DNA of 64,000 nucleotides from Flabesymbios commensalis (taxonomy: Eukaryota; Annelida; Polychaeta; Terebellida; Flabelligeridae). Below the pieces are notes generated by a model. It was not told the DNA's origin. It was given only the letters and a program-made list of their open reading frames with translations, and made no database searches. Shown in pieces: positions 45,921-57,680 of the stretch. The first letter of the stretch is position 1; the number at the start of each line of letters is the position of its first letter. A program made the translations under genes and the position numbers. The stretch lies in assembly GCA_964017125.1 (NCBI GenBank), contig CAXHKU010000964.1:1-64000 (forward strand), in the 5' to 3' direction.

Positions 45921-46875
45921 TACTATTTTTCATAATATTTACTGATGTCGGGGCCACTCGTTTAAAACCTTAAATAAATTATATATATGGATAATAATAT
46001 AACAGATATAGGGAATGAGGGCAAATTCAATCACTGTGAGGGCAACTTCGATCAGTTAATGGTGGGCAATTTGGATCACCTATTAGATGTTTATTTTAAA
46101 AAATATGTCTGTTAGAAAATTAACTGTGGCTAGCTGATATCTTTCTGTCTTCTGTTTAGGTCATGGACACAGTTGATTAAATTTATTGTAGTTATGAAGA
46201 TGTTCTGGCCAAATTTCATTTGTGAGCTATTAGTATATCAACTGATCATCCACTGGCAAAATGATGGTTCCAGTATTTTCAAGCACTAAAAATACTTCGA
46301 CATCACTTTTCCACTAATGTTGAAAATTTAAGACCAAATTAAACTTTTTCAATTGATAAAAATATGTTTACTGTTCATTAATCACCCAATTTAATTTATT
46401 TTAATTCTTTCATATTTTGTTATGAGCCAGTCCAAAAATGCAAAAAATGTTGTATAAATGGCCGATTGAAATCGCCCTCCAAGCACCAGTGACACAGAGG
46501 GCAATTTCGATCACAATGAATTGTTTATTTAATTATTAAATAAAGATATACAGCTATTTTGTTAATGCTAGACTGTTGTAAATAATATTTCTGATATATT
46601 TAAAATGTTGGATAACATAACACCCTTCGTAGTTTGGCTGTAGGCCTACTTAAAATGCTAGGGAATCAAAATATCGTTCACACAAAAATCACAACTACAA
46701 CATCAAAATACAAATTTCTGTGCGTGATTTTGCTTATTTGCTTTGGAAAATATATTTAAATGAAAATAAAAAACAAAATATGTCAAATAATTCATTAAAT
46801 TAGATCAAATCAATACAATACATATTTTTAAAAGTGATCGAATTTGCCCTCCGATCGAAATTGCCCACCTCTCCC

Positions 46876-47280
46876 AGGTTACTTTATCTTAAATTTTACT
46901 TGAATCAAAGACTCTTTCAATTTTTTTATATCGATTTCACAGCTCTGAAGTGACAAGAAAGGCTAATAAAGCGTATTTTGTCAAAACCTGCAATTGGCCA
47001 TCAGAAAGGGGGTGCCTTTTTCAGGTATAAAAGTATCAATATCTCAAAAACTAATCAGTCAATCTTAAAAATTCAAAAAGTTTTGTAATCAGCTCATTCA
47101 GCTCTATACACTGAAGGTGTTTATTTTGTATGTGGTTAAATTTTGCTTTGGCCACCCTACTAGCCTAAGTTATAGCATATCATAGTCAGTCATACTCATA
47201 GTCATAGTGTCACTGTAGCATAGTGTTACCCTACCCCCAGTGGCACAGACAGGTTTCGGAGAGGACGACACCTGGACTAG
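46876..47280. other. Unassigned spacer
   Basis: No gene or clear repeat. Confidence 0.35.
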
Positions 47281-47676
47281 TACAAGTCTGTTTCACCAGA
47301 ACCTGGGAGTAGCCTTTTTCTAATTTGCTCGATCACTCTTCAAAATTTTTTCAACAAAATTTTCCTCGGATCATTTGGTGCAATTTTGTTGTGTATTTTG
47401 GAAGTTAGACCATTTGGCATGTTATAGGATTCTTGTTTCACGGCAATGGTGTTAAAGAGAAAGTCTGTAATTTTGAAAATTTATTAGACTACGCCTAGTC
47501 TACGTACAAATGGACTAACTTTGCTGATGCACAAAAAAAATCCACCAAATTTTCAGGGATGTTGGGGCGAGATAAAAAAATAATCCAGAGAAATATTTTG
47601 TTAAAAAAATTTAAAGAGCAACCGAGCAAATTGGAAAAAGGCTACTCCCAGGTTGTGGTGAAACAGACCTTTTGTA
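47281..47676. mobile_element. Foldback (long palindrome) element D1
   Basis: The left arm (47281-47425) and right arm (47505-47676) are reverse complements with moderate divergence. Outer words are 'gtctgtttcaccagaacctg' and 'gggagtagcctttttc'. The inner core is 'aagttagaccatttggcatg' on the left, with its counterpart near 47505. The loop is about 80 bp. The inner core is shared with D2 and D3, the outer ends are not. No coding capacity. Confidence 0.7.
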
Positions 47677-47818
47677 ACATTAGACTGTTTCCCTGCTCTA
47701 CGCCATCTGGCGGCTCACTAGTCCAAGCTGGGGACTCTTGCGCTATGCGAAGCAAAGTGGATCAGCCTGATCTAGCGGCTCACCAGATGGAATAGGACAG
47801 CGAACTATAGGGCCTACC

Positions 47819-48230
47819 AGGATTCACATTCACCGTGGTGCATGAATTTCGCCGATTTCTCCGTCAATTCTCAATCAATTTTCATGAAATTTTACACACA
47901 CTATTTTCCATTCATGTCGTGACTAGGCTATCCTGAAAGTTTCGCGGAGTTTTGATAAGTATTTAAAAAGTTAGACCATTTGACATGTAGTAAATAAATA
48001 AAAATGTTGCCCTCTATAAAGCCATTAGCTTCGTCTCAGAATTGTATTACATGTCAAATGGGCTAACTTCTACAATAGGCCTACTTATCAAAACTTCGCG
48101 AAAGTTTCAGGGCAGTCACGACATGTATAGAAAATAGTGTGTGTAAAATTTCATGAAAATTGGTTGAGAATTGACTGAAAAATCCGCGAAATTCAATAAT
48201 CCTGGTTGCTGAATTTAATGTGAATCCGAC
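47819..48230. mobile_element. Foldback (long palindrome) element D2
   Basis: Arms of about 180 bp (47819-48000 and 48045-48230) pair with each other: 'ggattcacatt', 'tttcgccgatttct', 'tcaattctcaatcaattttc', 'atgaaattttacacacacta' and 'gttagaccatttgacatgta', then a short loop. Arm divergence is modest, so the palindrome is either fairly young or maintained by conversion. Confidence 0.75.
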
Positions 48231-49428
48231 TATCTATACTATAGTATCTGTATGGACGACACCCTGGACAGGGCTAGTGTTACCCGTGCCGTCGCGTTGC
48301 CGTTGGATTTGTAAGTTGGTTGGACAAACCTGAACCTGAGGGTGAGCCTGAGTTGCACTTGCAGGTTTTCTAGAACAGTAAATTGCATTGTAGAGTTTGG
48401 AAAACACCCTGAAAAAGTTGAAGACGCTTGTTTTAGAACTCTCACTCTCGTTGGGAGTCATCAAAGATTTCTTTGGAGTCATGTAGCACAATAAAAAGGA
48501 GAACAACATTCACAAATCTCCATGTATCCCACATGCCACTTCTCCATGTTCTCATTCGCATTCAGTTCTTGGGGAAGCCGCCACAAATCACGTGGTCTTT
48601 TTTTATTTTCTGAGATTTCCTTTCTTTGGAGTACGCGGATGGTAAAAGTCTGCAGTGGGAAATGGGGTGGGGTAGGGGGTGCGCGCAGGGTGGGGGGAGG
48701 TGTGGCAAATTCTTAAAATAGCTCAGGATATCCTTCGAATGGGTGCATTCGCTTGATACGTTGCTGGTATCACATAGTCATGGTCACTGAGTGATAGGCA
48801 GTGCTGGAGGACAAGCAATTAGGCCTATAGTCAGGTGATTTTAGCCGGACCATCATCGCACTTTTCAAATCTAAAAAACGAAAACTTTTAATTTATTCCA
48901 GACTTTGTCCTTTGTGGTATTTTGACCATGTCTAATGTTGGATAATGTCAATAAAACTTCTTCTTCTTCTTGTCCTGTCATGTAAATCGAACTGACCCGT
49001 CAACACAAAGAATGCATGGAAGGGGATATTCAATTTTTTTAATTGTTTCAGCTTTAATGTTAGTTTGATTATATGCCTATAATATGTAATCCCCTATTGC
49101 ATGTATTGTAGGCCTAGCTAGATAACAGGAAAGCAATAGGCTATGCCTGCTGGTTAGATCCCTTGCTTCTTATAGTTTTTTGACCCACTCTAACTCTATT
49201 TCTGCGTATTATCGCCCAGGCCAGGGCCATTCCAAAACTGTGACTGATTGCGAAACAAACGTGGGGCGTGGGCCGCTGAGCATGGTTGGTGGGGGTATTT
49301 TATTGTAGAATTCACATTAGGACAGTCCTTCCCAATAATTTGAATAAACACTTATTTTTTAAATTCACTGGACAGTACTCAGTAGCCTAGCCCTAGTTAC
49401 TAGTTCTAGATCTATACTAGTAATAGTA
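48231..49428. other. Unassigned spacer
   Basis: The spacer between foldback elements shows no gene. A G-rich stretch lies at 48657-48705, and TAGGCCTA occurs near 48822 and 49110. Confidence 0.35.
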
Positions 49429-49856
49429 TACCCGCCGTCAGATTAACTTGTATCGCATGTTTTTCGCCGATTTCTCAGTCAATTCTCAACCGATTTCCAT
49501 GAAATTCTGTATGGACTATTTGCGAGTCACTCAGCGTCTACCGTGAAATTTGCATCTGAAAAAAATGTTTAGCTAAAAAGTTAGACCATCTGGCATGTAA
49601 TGCAATTCAGGGCTAAAAACAAACTTTAATTTAACAAACTTTAATTTAACAATTTAACAGAGGGACGTCTTAATTTCATATTATTTACATGTCACATGGT
49701 CTAACTTTTGAACTACATAATATTTGTTTATGAAAATTTCACGGTAGTCGCCGCGTGACTCGAAAATAGTCTCTGCAAAATCTCATCATAATCGGTTGAG
49801 AATTGACTGAGAAATCGGCGAAAAACATGCGATACAAGTTAATCTGACGGCGGGTA
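49429..49856. mobile_element. Foldback (long palindrome) element D3 with TA target sites
   Basis: The ends TACCCGCCGTCAGATTAACT (from 49429) and its exact reverse complement (to 49856) are flanked by TA on both sides. The outermost ~65 bp of each arm are almost identical ('tgtatcgcatgtttttcgcc', 'gatttctcagtcaattctca'). The core 'aaagttagaccatctggcat' matches D1 and D2. The central loop contains a small direct duplication ('aactttaatttaac'). Confidence 0.8.
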
Positions 49857-50249
49857 TAGTAGTAGTACATACAAATGATATATACATTGATAGGCTTGCT
49901 CCAGGAGAATATTTCTGTAGCCGCCTGTGGTAGTGTGGAGGCCTGCCAAGCAGGGCTCAACCCCTCCATGTCTCACTTCCCCTTGCAGGGTACCTTGACA
50001 GGAGAGGCAAGCATCCACCAGATTCCCCTCCCCATTCCCCCCTCCCTCCTTCTAGGTCAAAGCTTCTACTTTACTCCCCCCTCTGCTTTCACCTTAAGGG
50101 GTGATAAGGTTGAATCCGTAAACCGACCCCCTTCCATTCCGTTTGTAGTTTGTATTAGTTAGCAAAATCTCACCCTCCACATGTTACGGGTTAGCAAGCA
50201 ATACCTATCTAAACCGATTTAACCCCTATTTAGGCTACTAGGGGAAGGC
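49857..50249. other. Unassigned spacer
   Basis: A C/T-rich stretch at 49960-50090. An open frame across it (49875-50162) has no recognisable motif. Confidence 0.35.
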
Positions 50250-50659
50250 AGGGCACAATGGAATACCAGGGCACAATGGAATATTGTTGTATCTGATCAG
50301 CAGGGACACCAAATGAGTAAATTTTATTTTGAGGTTGTGCCTTCTATATGCTTCACTTTCCTCATTTCAAATTTTCAACCGAAAAGAAAAAAATAGACTG
50401 AGTGGCGAGTAAATGTTAATTTGTAGCTTTTTCGATGTAAAATTATGTACTTGTAATGTGGGCTACAGCTGGATGAATATAGATAGTTTTTCTTTTAACT
50501 GAAATGCCACATCCAAAAGTGATCAATTAATAAGATGAATCGATTGAATTTAACACATTTCACAATGTCGGTGATATTAGAGGATTTTTTGCTAAAAATC
50601 TATATGGGGCACAATGGAATACCGCTATTCCATTGTGCCCCGCTGTTCCATTGTGCCCT
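50250..50659. mobile_element. 410-bp inverted-repeat element with 'gggcacaatggaata' phrases
   Basis: The left end has two tandem copies of AGGGCACAATGGAATACC (50250 onward). The right end has two reverse copies ending 'ccattgtgccct' at 50659, giving inverted ends of about 35 bp. A further forward copy sits at 50607. This is the same design as E1 and the 42378-43863 block, with an unrelated phrase. No coding sequence; target duplication not clear. Confidence 0.65.
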
Positions 50660-50727
50660 GGTTGCACAGTAGCATAATGTAAATGTTAGCATTCTCGGTT
50701 TATTAGATCTTTTAATCGAAATGTCAA

Positions 50728-50776
50728 GGTGTCCTAATTTACCATGTTTACCACTGACTGGGGTAAATTTGGACAC
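50728..50776. repeat. Short inverted phrase 'ggtgtcctaatttacc'
   Basis: GGTGTCCTAATTTACC at 50728-50743 faces GGTAAATTTGGACAC at 50762-50776, an imperfect inverted pair separated by 18 bp. It could be a remnant of another small element of the same style. Confidence 0.4.
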
Positions 50777-50924
50777 TCACTACTGCCTTAGAAAATTGAC
50801 TGAAAGAGGTCGAATGCTATGAAAATGTGCACAATATTTTGCTTGCAAGTATTTTCAATTTCATAGCTATCAAAAAGAAATACAATTCCCCATATCTCTA
50901 AAAAGAAAGGATGGTGACACCCAT

Positions 50925-53800
50925 CCAACTGGTATCACACACACACGCCCATTCTACTGATCACATGCATATCCATCCTACTGGTCACTATCCTACTTGT
51001 ACAAACCTATCCTACTGCTCACACGTGTACCCATCCTACTGGCCACACATCTATCCTACTAGTCACAAACCCATTCTACTGATCCAACACCCATCCTACT
51101 GCTCACACACCAATCCTACTGGTCACAAACCCATCCTACTGCTCACACACCCATCCTACTGGTCACAAACCCATCCTACTGGTCACACACCAATCCTACT
51201 AGTCACAAACCCATCCTACTGATCACACACCCATTCTACTGGTCACACACCCATCCTACGGGTCACAAACCCATCCTACTGGTCACACACCAATCCTACT
51301 AGTCACAAACCCATCCTACTGTTCTCACACCCATCCTCCTAGTCACACACCCATCCTACTGGTCACACACCCATCCTACTGGTCACACACCCTTCTTACT
51401 AGTCACACACCCATCCTACTGGTCACACACCCATCTTACTGGTCACACACCCATCCTACTGCCACTGGTCACACACCCTTTCTACTGGTCACAAACCCAT
51501 CCTACTGGTCACACACCCATCCTACTGGTCACAAACCCATCCTACTGGTCACACACCCATCCTACTGGTCACAAACCCATCCTACTGGTCACTCACCCAT
51601 CCTACTGGTTACAAACCAATCTTACTGGTCACACACCCACCCTACTGCTCACACACCAATCCTTCTGGTCACAAACCCATCCTCCTGGTCACACACCAAT
51701 CCTACTGGTCACAAACCCATCCTACTGGTCACTCACCCATCCTACTGGTTACAAACCAATCCTACTGGTCACACACCCATCCTACTGCTCAAACACCAAT
51801 CCTTCTGGTCACAAACCCATCCTACTGGTCACACACCCATCCTCCTAGTCACACACCCATCCTACTGGTCACACACCCATCCTACTGGTCACACAACCTC
51901 CCTACTCGTCACACATCCATCCTACTGGTCACACACCCATCCAACTCATCACACACCCATCCTACTGCCACTGCTCACACACCAATCCTACTGGTTACAA
52001 ACCCATCCTACTGGTCATACACCCATCCTACTGGTCACACACCCATCCTACTGGTCACACAACCTCCCTACTCGTCACACATCCATCCTACTGGTCACAC
52101 ACCCATCCAACTCATCACACACCCATCCTACTGCCACTGGTAACACACCCATTCTACTGGTCATAAACCCATCCTACTGGTCACACACCCATCCTACTGG
52201 TCACAAACCCATCCTGCTGGTCACTCACCCATCCTACTGGTCACAAGCCCATCCTACTGGTCACACACCCATCCTACTGCTCACACATCAATCCTACTGG
52301 TCACAAACCAATTCTACTGGTTACAAATCAATCCTACTGGTCACACACCCATCCTACTGGTCACAAACCCTTCCTACTGGTCACACACCAATCCTACGGG
52401 TCACAAACCCATCCTACTGGTCACACACCCATCCTACTGGTCACACACCCATCCTACTGTTCACACACCCATCCTACTGGTCACACACCCATCCTACTGG
52501 TCACACACCCATCCTACTGGTCACAAACCCATCCTACTGGTCACACATGACATCCATCCTACTAATCACACACCCATCCTACTGCCACTGGTAACACACC
52601 CATTCTACTGGTCATAAACCCATCCTACTGGTCACACACCCATCCTACTGGTCACAAACCCATCCTGCTGGTCACTCACCCATCCTACTGGTCACAAGCC
52701 CATCCTACTGGTCACACACCCATCCTACTGCTCACACATCAATCCTACTGGTCACAAACCAATCCTACTGGTTACAAATCAATCCTACTGGTCACACACC
52801 CATCCTACTGGTCACAAACCCTTCCTACTGGTCACACACCCATCCTACTGGTCACAAACCCATCCTACTGGTCACTCACCCATCCTACTGGTCACAAACC
52901 AATCCTACTGGTCACACACCCATCCTACTGGTCACAAACCCTTCCTACTGGTCACACACCCATCCTACTGGTCACACACCAATCCTACTGGTCACAAACC
53001 CATCCTACTGATCACACACCAATCCTACTGCTCACACACCAATCCTACTGGTCACAAACCCATCCTAATGGTCACACACCAATCCTACTAGTCACAAACC
53101 CATCCTACTGGTCACTCACCCATCCTACTGGTTACAAACCAATCCTACTGGTCACAAACCCATCCTACTGATCACACACCAATCCTACTGCTCACACACC
53201 AATCCTACTGGTCACAAACCCATCCTAATGGTCACACACCAATCCTACTAGTCACAAACCCATCCTACTGGTCACTCGCCCATCCTACTGGTTACAAACC
53301 AATCCTACTGCTCACACACCAATCCTTCTGGTCACAAGCCCATCCTCCTGGTCACACACCAATCCTACTAGTCACAAACCTATCCTACTGCTCACACGTG
53401 TACCCATCCTACTGGTCACACATCTATCCTACTAGTCACAAACCCATTCTACTGATCCAACACCCATCCTACTGCTCACACACCAATCCTACTGGTCACA
53501 AACCCATCCTACTGCTCACACACCCATCCTACTGGTCACAAACCCATCCTACTGGTCACACACCAATCCTACTAGTCACAAACCCATCCTACTGATCACA
53601 CACCCATCCTACTGGTCACACACCCATCCTACGGGTCACAAACCCATCCTACTGGTCACACACCCATCCTACTCATCACACACCCATCCTACTGGTCACA
53701 CACCCATCCTACTGGTCACACACCCATCCTACTGCCACTGGTCACACACCCATCCTACTGGCCACTTAACAATCCTACTGGTTGCACACCCATCGTACTG
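50925..53800. repeat. 20-bp minisatellite, main block (~140 units)
   Basis: Units of 'ggtcacacacccatcctact' and the variant 'ggtcacaaacccatcctact' run head to tail, with an occasional 26-bp form containing 'gccact'. Larger blocks are duplicated. About 240 bp from 50998 recur from 53383 with the same rare variants ('cgtgtacccat', 'tgatccaacacc'). The block around 52131-52330 recurs at 52575-52775. Open frames rich in His, Pro, Ser and Thr arise from the repeat and are not genes. Confidence 0.92.
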
Positions 53801-55003
53801 GGGGGGGGGAAGTGTGTCACCTCCGCGTGGTCCCCCCTGGGCAACTTCTTAGAAGGCCAAGCACACCCAAACCTTTCATCAAACCAGGTTTTTCTATTTT
53901 TTTGACGTGAAGTTTTTTGTGGTTGCTTTCCGGTGGTACTGAGGTTGTTATGTTTATTTTCGAATAGTTTTTAGTTCAAACTCTTTATATATTCTCTATA
54001 TATTCATATTTATATATTTTTTCATTGTACTTGTGGTGCCTTACAGTGCTCTCACAGATTATGATCGCTCTGTCGTGCTAGTTCTTGATGACAGACCCAA
54101 TTCCCAGCTGTGGGGGCATTGTAGGTCTACTCATAATTCCTCTATGATTTGGTTTTTGTGTTTGCAGTGGTTTCTCTTTGGCATCCTGGCGATGGACGGG
54201 ATGTCCGAAAGAAACCATTGCCATATAATTATTTTTTCACTTTATTGTTTTAAAGGTTTCTCTGTGGCATCCTGGTGGATAATGCAGCATGTCATAGAGA
54301 AGCCATTGCCGTACAATTAGCCTGTGGTGACTTACGGTGTCCTCACGGTTTGTGATCGCTCTATGATGTCCTCCAATATCACAGACCTTATTACCAACTG
54401 TGGGGGCACTGTAAGTCTTTAATTTTTGAGAATTTTTTGTGGTTTTATGATTTCTCTGGCCATACTGGCCGAAAAGTGAAGTAAAGAATACATTTACTTA
54501 CTTACTTAATGGTTTCTCTGTTCATTGTTTATGTCATTCATATTTATGTCTAAATGGGTTTATTTTTTTGATTATAGTATATAGTATTATAGTATATATT
54601 ATATATTTGTTTTGACAATGACACTGTTTTGACTTAGACTTGTAGTTTTTACACAATCACTCCAATTTCATGGAGATATAGTGACTTGAAAAGTCGTTCA
54701 TTTTAAATTCACTTCATATTTTACATTATTTATACTGATATTTTTATACCCATTAAACTGTGTTGTAGTGCAGGCGCTTCAACATGTCAGCAGACTCGTT
54801 ACATATAGGTGCCAGGAGCATCGTCATCTTATCATATCAAACACTTTAAATTGAATATTTTAGTACGAACATGCTTTTATTAGCTTTGTCTTTCCTTTAC
54901 TACTTTAACTATACAATATGGGATATTGTAATACCTGTAATTTTCACTTAAATGGCCATACTGGCCGAAAAGTGAAGTAAAGCAAATATTTTACTTACTT
55001 ACT
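53801..55003 (+). mobile_element. Hairpin-rich retroposon C, copy 2, inside the minisatellite
   Basis: It starts with a G run and 'gtgtcacctccgcgtggtcc', and ends with 'ggccatactggccgaaaagt' and a TTAC repeat tail at 54990-55003. At least four modules fold on themselves: 54042-54130 (CTTACAGTG against CATTGTAGG), 54162-54211, 54256-54304 and 54324-54418. A second copy of the 3' domain plus TTAC tail lies at 54465-54515, so this may be two joined copies. TACTGG flanks both sides, but the flanks are repetitive. It provides the uninterrupted version of the site into which family B inserted in copy 1. Confidence 0.7.
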
Positions 55004-56110
55004 TACTGGTCACACACCCTTCTTACTAGTCACACACCCATCCTACTGGTCACACACCCATCTTACTGGTCACACACCCATCCTACTGCCACTGGTCACA
55101 CACCCTTTCTACTGGTCACAAACCCATCCTACTGGTCACACACCCATCCTACTGGTCACACGCCCATCCTACTGGTCACAAACCCTTCCTACTGGTCACA
55201 CACCCATCCTACTGGTCACAAACCCATCCTACTGGTCACCCACCCATCCTACTCGTCACAAACCAATCCTACTGGTCACACACTCATCCTACTGCGCACA
55301 CACTGATCATACTGGTCACAAACCCATCCTACTGGTCACACACCAATCCTACTGGTCACAAACCTACTGCTCACACACCCATCCTACTGGTCACACACCA
55401 ATCCTACTGGTTACAAACCAATCCTACTGGTCACACACCCATCCTACTGGTCACAAACCCTTCCTACTGGTCACACACCCATCCTACTGGTCACACACCC
55501 ATCCTACTGCTCACACACCAATCCTACTGGTCACAAACCAATCCTACTGGTTACAAACCAATCCTACTGGTCACACACCCATCCTACTGCGCACACACCG
55601 ATCCTACACCCATCCTACTGGTCACACCCAATCCTACTGGTTACAAACCAATCTTACTGGTCACACACCCATCCTACTGGTCACAAACCCTTCCTACTGG
55701 TCACACACCCATCCTACTGGTAACACACAAATCCTACTGGTCACAAACCCATCCTACTGGTCACACACCCATCTTACTGGTCACACACCCATCCTACTGC
55801 CACTGGTCACACACCCTTTCTACTGGTCACAAACCCATCCTACTGGTCACACACCCATCCTACTGGTCACACACCCTTCCTACTGATCACACATCCATCC
55901 TACTGGTCACACACCCATCCTACTGGTCACACACCCATCCTACTGGTCACACACCCATCCTACTGCCACTGGTCACACACCCATCCTACTGGTCACTTAA
56001 CAATCCTACTGGTTGCACACCCATCGTACTGGTCACACACCAATCCTGCTGGTCACACACCAATCCTACTGGTCACAGAGCTATCCTACTTGTCACAAAC
56101 CTATCCTACC
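55004..56110. repeat. 20-bp minisatellite, second block (~55 units)
   Basis: The array continues to the right of retroposon C. Its first ~110 bp match the internal part of the main block from about 51380 ('ccttcttactagtcac'). Its last ~70 bp ('cacttaacaatcctactggt', 'gcacacccatcgtactgg') repeat the sequence immediately left of the retroposon. The two blocks are therefore partial duplicates. Confidence 0.9.
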
Positions 56111-56150
56111 TGCTTGAAACATCCTTAAGTTATTGTTATGTCGTTTTCTA

Positions 56151-56481
56151 TATATGATGCAACACACGGTACACCGGGGTACCGTTGTACCCCGGGGTAC
56201 CGCGTGATTTACAGCGCCAACTGGTGAATGCGGCGGCAATTGGCGTTGCAATAGGTTTTGACATTGGAAGATGTTTTACCATATAGTCCTTAGTGACGTA
56301 AATGCCCCCAAAACAAGAATATTTTGCAAAATATGAACGTTTTGCATCGTTTTTGCCCTCTTTTAAAATTATTTTACACTTTTTGGTACCCAGGGTACAG
56401 CATTGAAAAATAAATTAAATAATTAAACAAAATGGCGGATTTCTATTTGGTACCCCAGGGTACCGCGTGGTGCATCATATG
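56151..56481. mobile_element. 330-bp inverted-repeat element with 'ggtaccccggggtacc' phrases
   Basis: The ends ATATGATGCAACACACGGTA (56152) and the reverse complement of GCATCATAT (to 56480), preceded by 'ggtaccccagggtaccgcgt', form inverted repeats of about 33 bp. The self-complementary word GGTACCCCGGGGTACC occurs at 56187-56202 or so, with variants at 56173 and 56386. Again the terminal phrase recurs inside. Non-coding MITE-like element. Confidence 0.6.
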
Positions 56482-56729
56482 TCCAATGAGGGAAATGTCA
56501 CTAGCAGATAAAGGGTAACATGAGTAAATTTTGCCCTTGATTTATTAATGACACAAATATAAATTTATATCCTATGTTTTTTATAGATCTCACCATCCAG
56601 AATATGAAGGATGTCAAGTCTGAATAGAAACACAGAAGAAGTAGTTTCTGCAGGATGACTATTTGTGCTGTTTTGTTACATGTTGTTTAAATCTTCAGTA
56701 AGTATGTCAAATTTGATTATTTCTTTGTT

Positions 56730-57580
56730 ATAAATGCCTCTGCCGCGGCGCGAGCGAAATGCATAAAATTTGGTTTTGGTGTTGTCTGTCCGGGTCTGTT
56801 CGTCCGTCCATCTTGTCATCAAAATAATTTAGCAAACAACTGAAGGTAACAGTTCCATATTAATATGGTCAGTAATAGACCCCATGAAAGTCTAGGTCAA
56901 GATCCAAAGATACGTAACCTTCAGCTATTTTTCAATGTCATAGAGGCTAATAAAGAAAAAAGTTTGTTACCTCATTATCTTCTCACCAACAATTTGTATT
57001 GCTTCCATATTTTATACCTGCGATCCATATGATAAAGGTCAAGTTCAAAGACCTTGACATATTTGTCAAGGTCTCAGAGGCTGATAAATTAAAAATTTTG
57101 TCATGAAGATATCTCCACACCTACAACATGTACAATGTGTATTGCTCCCATATTAATACGAGTGATCCATATGAAGAAACTTAAGTTCAAAGATTGGTGA
57201 CCTTGACATATTCGTCAAGGCCTAAAAGACCAATAAATGCAAAAGTTTGTCAAGAAGATATATCCACACCTACAGTGACATATTGCTTCCATATTATTAC
57301 AGGTCTGTGATCCATAGTATGAAACTCAAAGTAAAGTTCAAAGATTGGTGTCCTTGACCTATTTGTCATGGTCACATAGACTGACAGAGGAAAAAGGATG
57401 GTCATGAAGATACAATATTTATAACGGTGATCCACATTACAAAAAATAGGTCATATTCAAAGATGGACGACCTTGACCTATTTTATAATGTCGCAGAGTC
57501 TAATAAAGGAAATATGATATTCAAAACTCAGGATCAATTTCAATGATTAGTGACGGGAAACAATCTTTAAGCCAGCATTG
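56730..57580. repeat. Tandem units of about 165-175 bp with 'ccttgacatatttgtcaagg'
   Basis: A leader 'gcctctgccgcggcgcgagc' and 'gtctgtccgggtctgttcgt' is followed by about four units containing 'ttgtcatgaagatatctcca', 'tattgcttccatatta', 'gatccatatga' and 'aagttcaaagattggtgacc'. This style is common in molluscan and echinoderm rolling-circle-type non-autonomous elements, so it is probably a further such family without identified ends. Confidence 0.55.
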
Positions 57581-57680
57581 GGCAAATACAGGTGAAGATA
57601 TATTTTAACTTGTCTCTCTGGTTCTTTCCTTAATTATATCCTGGACATTTAGGATTCTAGCCCATGAGGAAGACCAATAC

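Larger units (their letters stand above)
41677..46875. mobile_element. Inverted-repeat DNA element E1 ('gggcaaattcgatc'), carrying nested insertions
   Basis: The ends are GGGAGAGGAGGGCAAATTCG (from 41678) and its near reverse complement ending 'cccacctctccc' at 46875: 23 bp with two mismatches. The terminal phrase GGGCAAATTCGATC recurs in varied form at 46019, 46040, 46064, 46464 (reverse), 46499, 46836 (reverse) and 46853 (reverse). Two other elements (41741-44066 and 44098-45920) sit inside. Subtracting them leaves about 1 kb, so the original was non-autonomous. No transposase seen. Superfamily unknown. Confidence 0.55.

Noticed and set aside
50911-53595. His/Pro/Thr-rich open frames in the 20-bp array
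   Set aside because: Artefacts of a tandem repeat. They are interrupted elsewhere in the same array and there is no start context or domain.
54033-54320. 95-codon frame in the retroposon at 54 kb
   Set aside because: The sequence is a chain of imperfect hairpins. The frame is not kept in the copy at 27-32 kb.
50925-56110. CRISPR-like array
   Set aside because: Units are contiguous 20-bp repeats without unique spacers, in a eukaryotic context.
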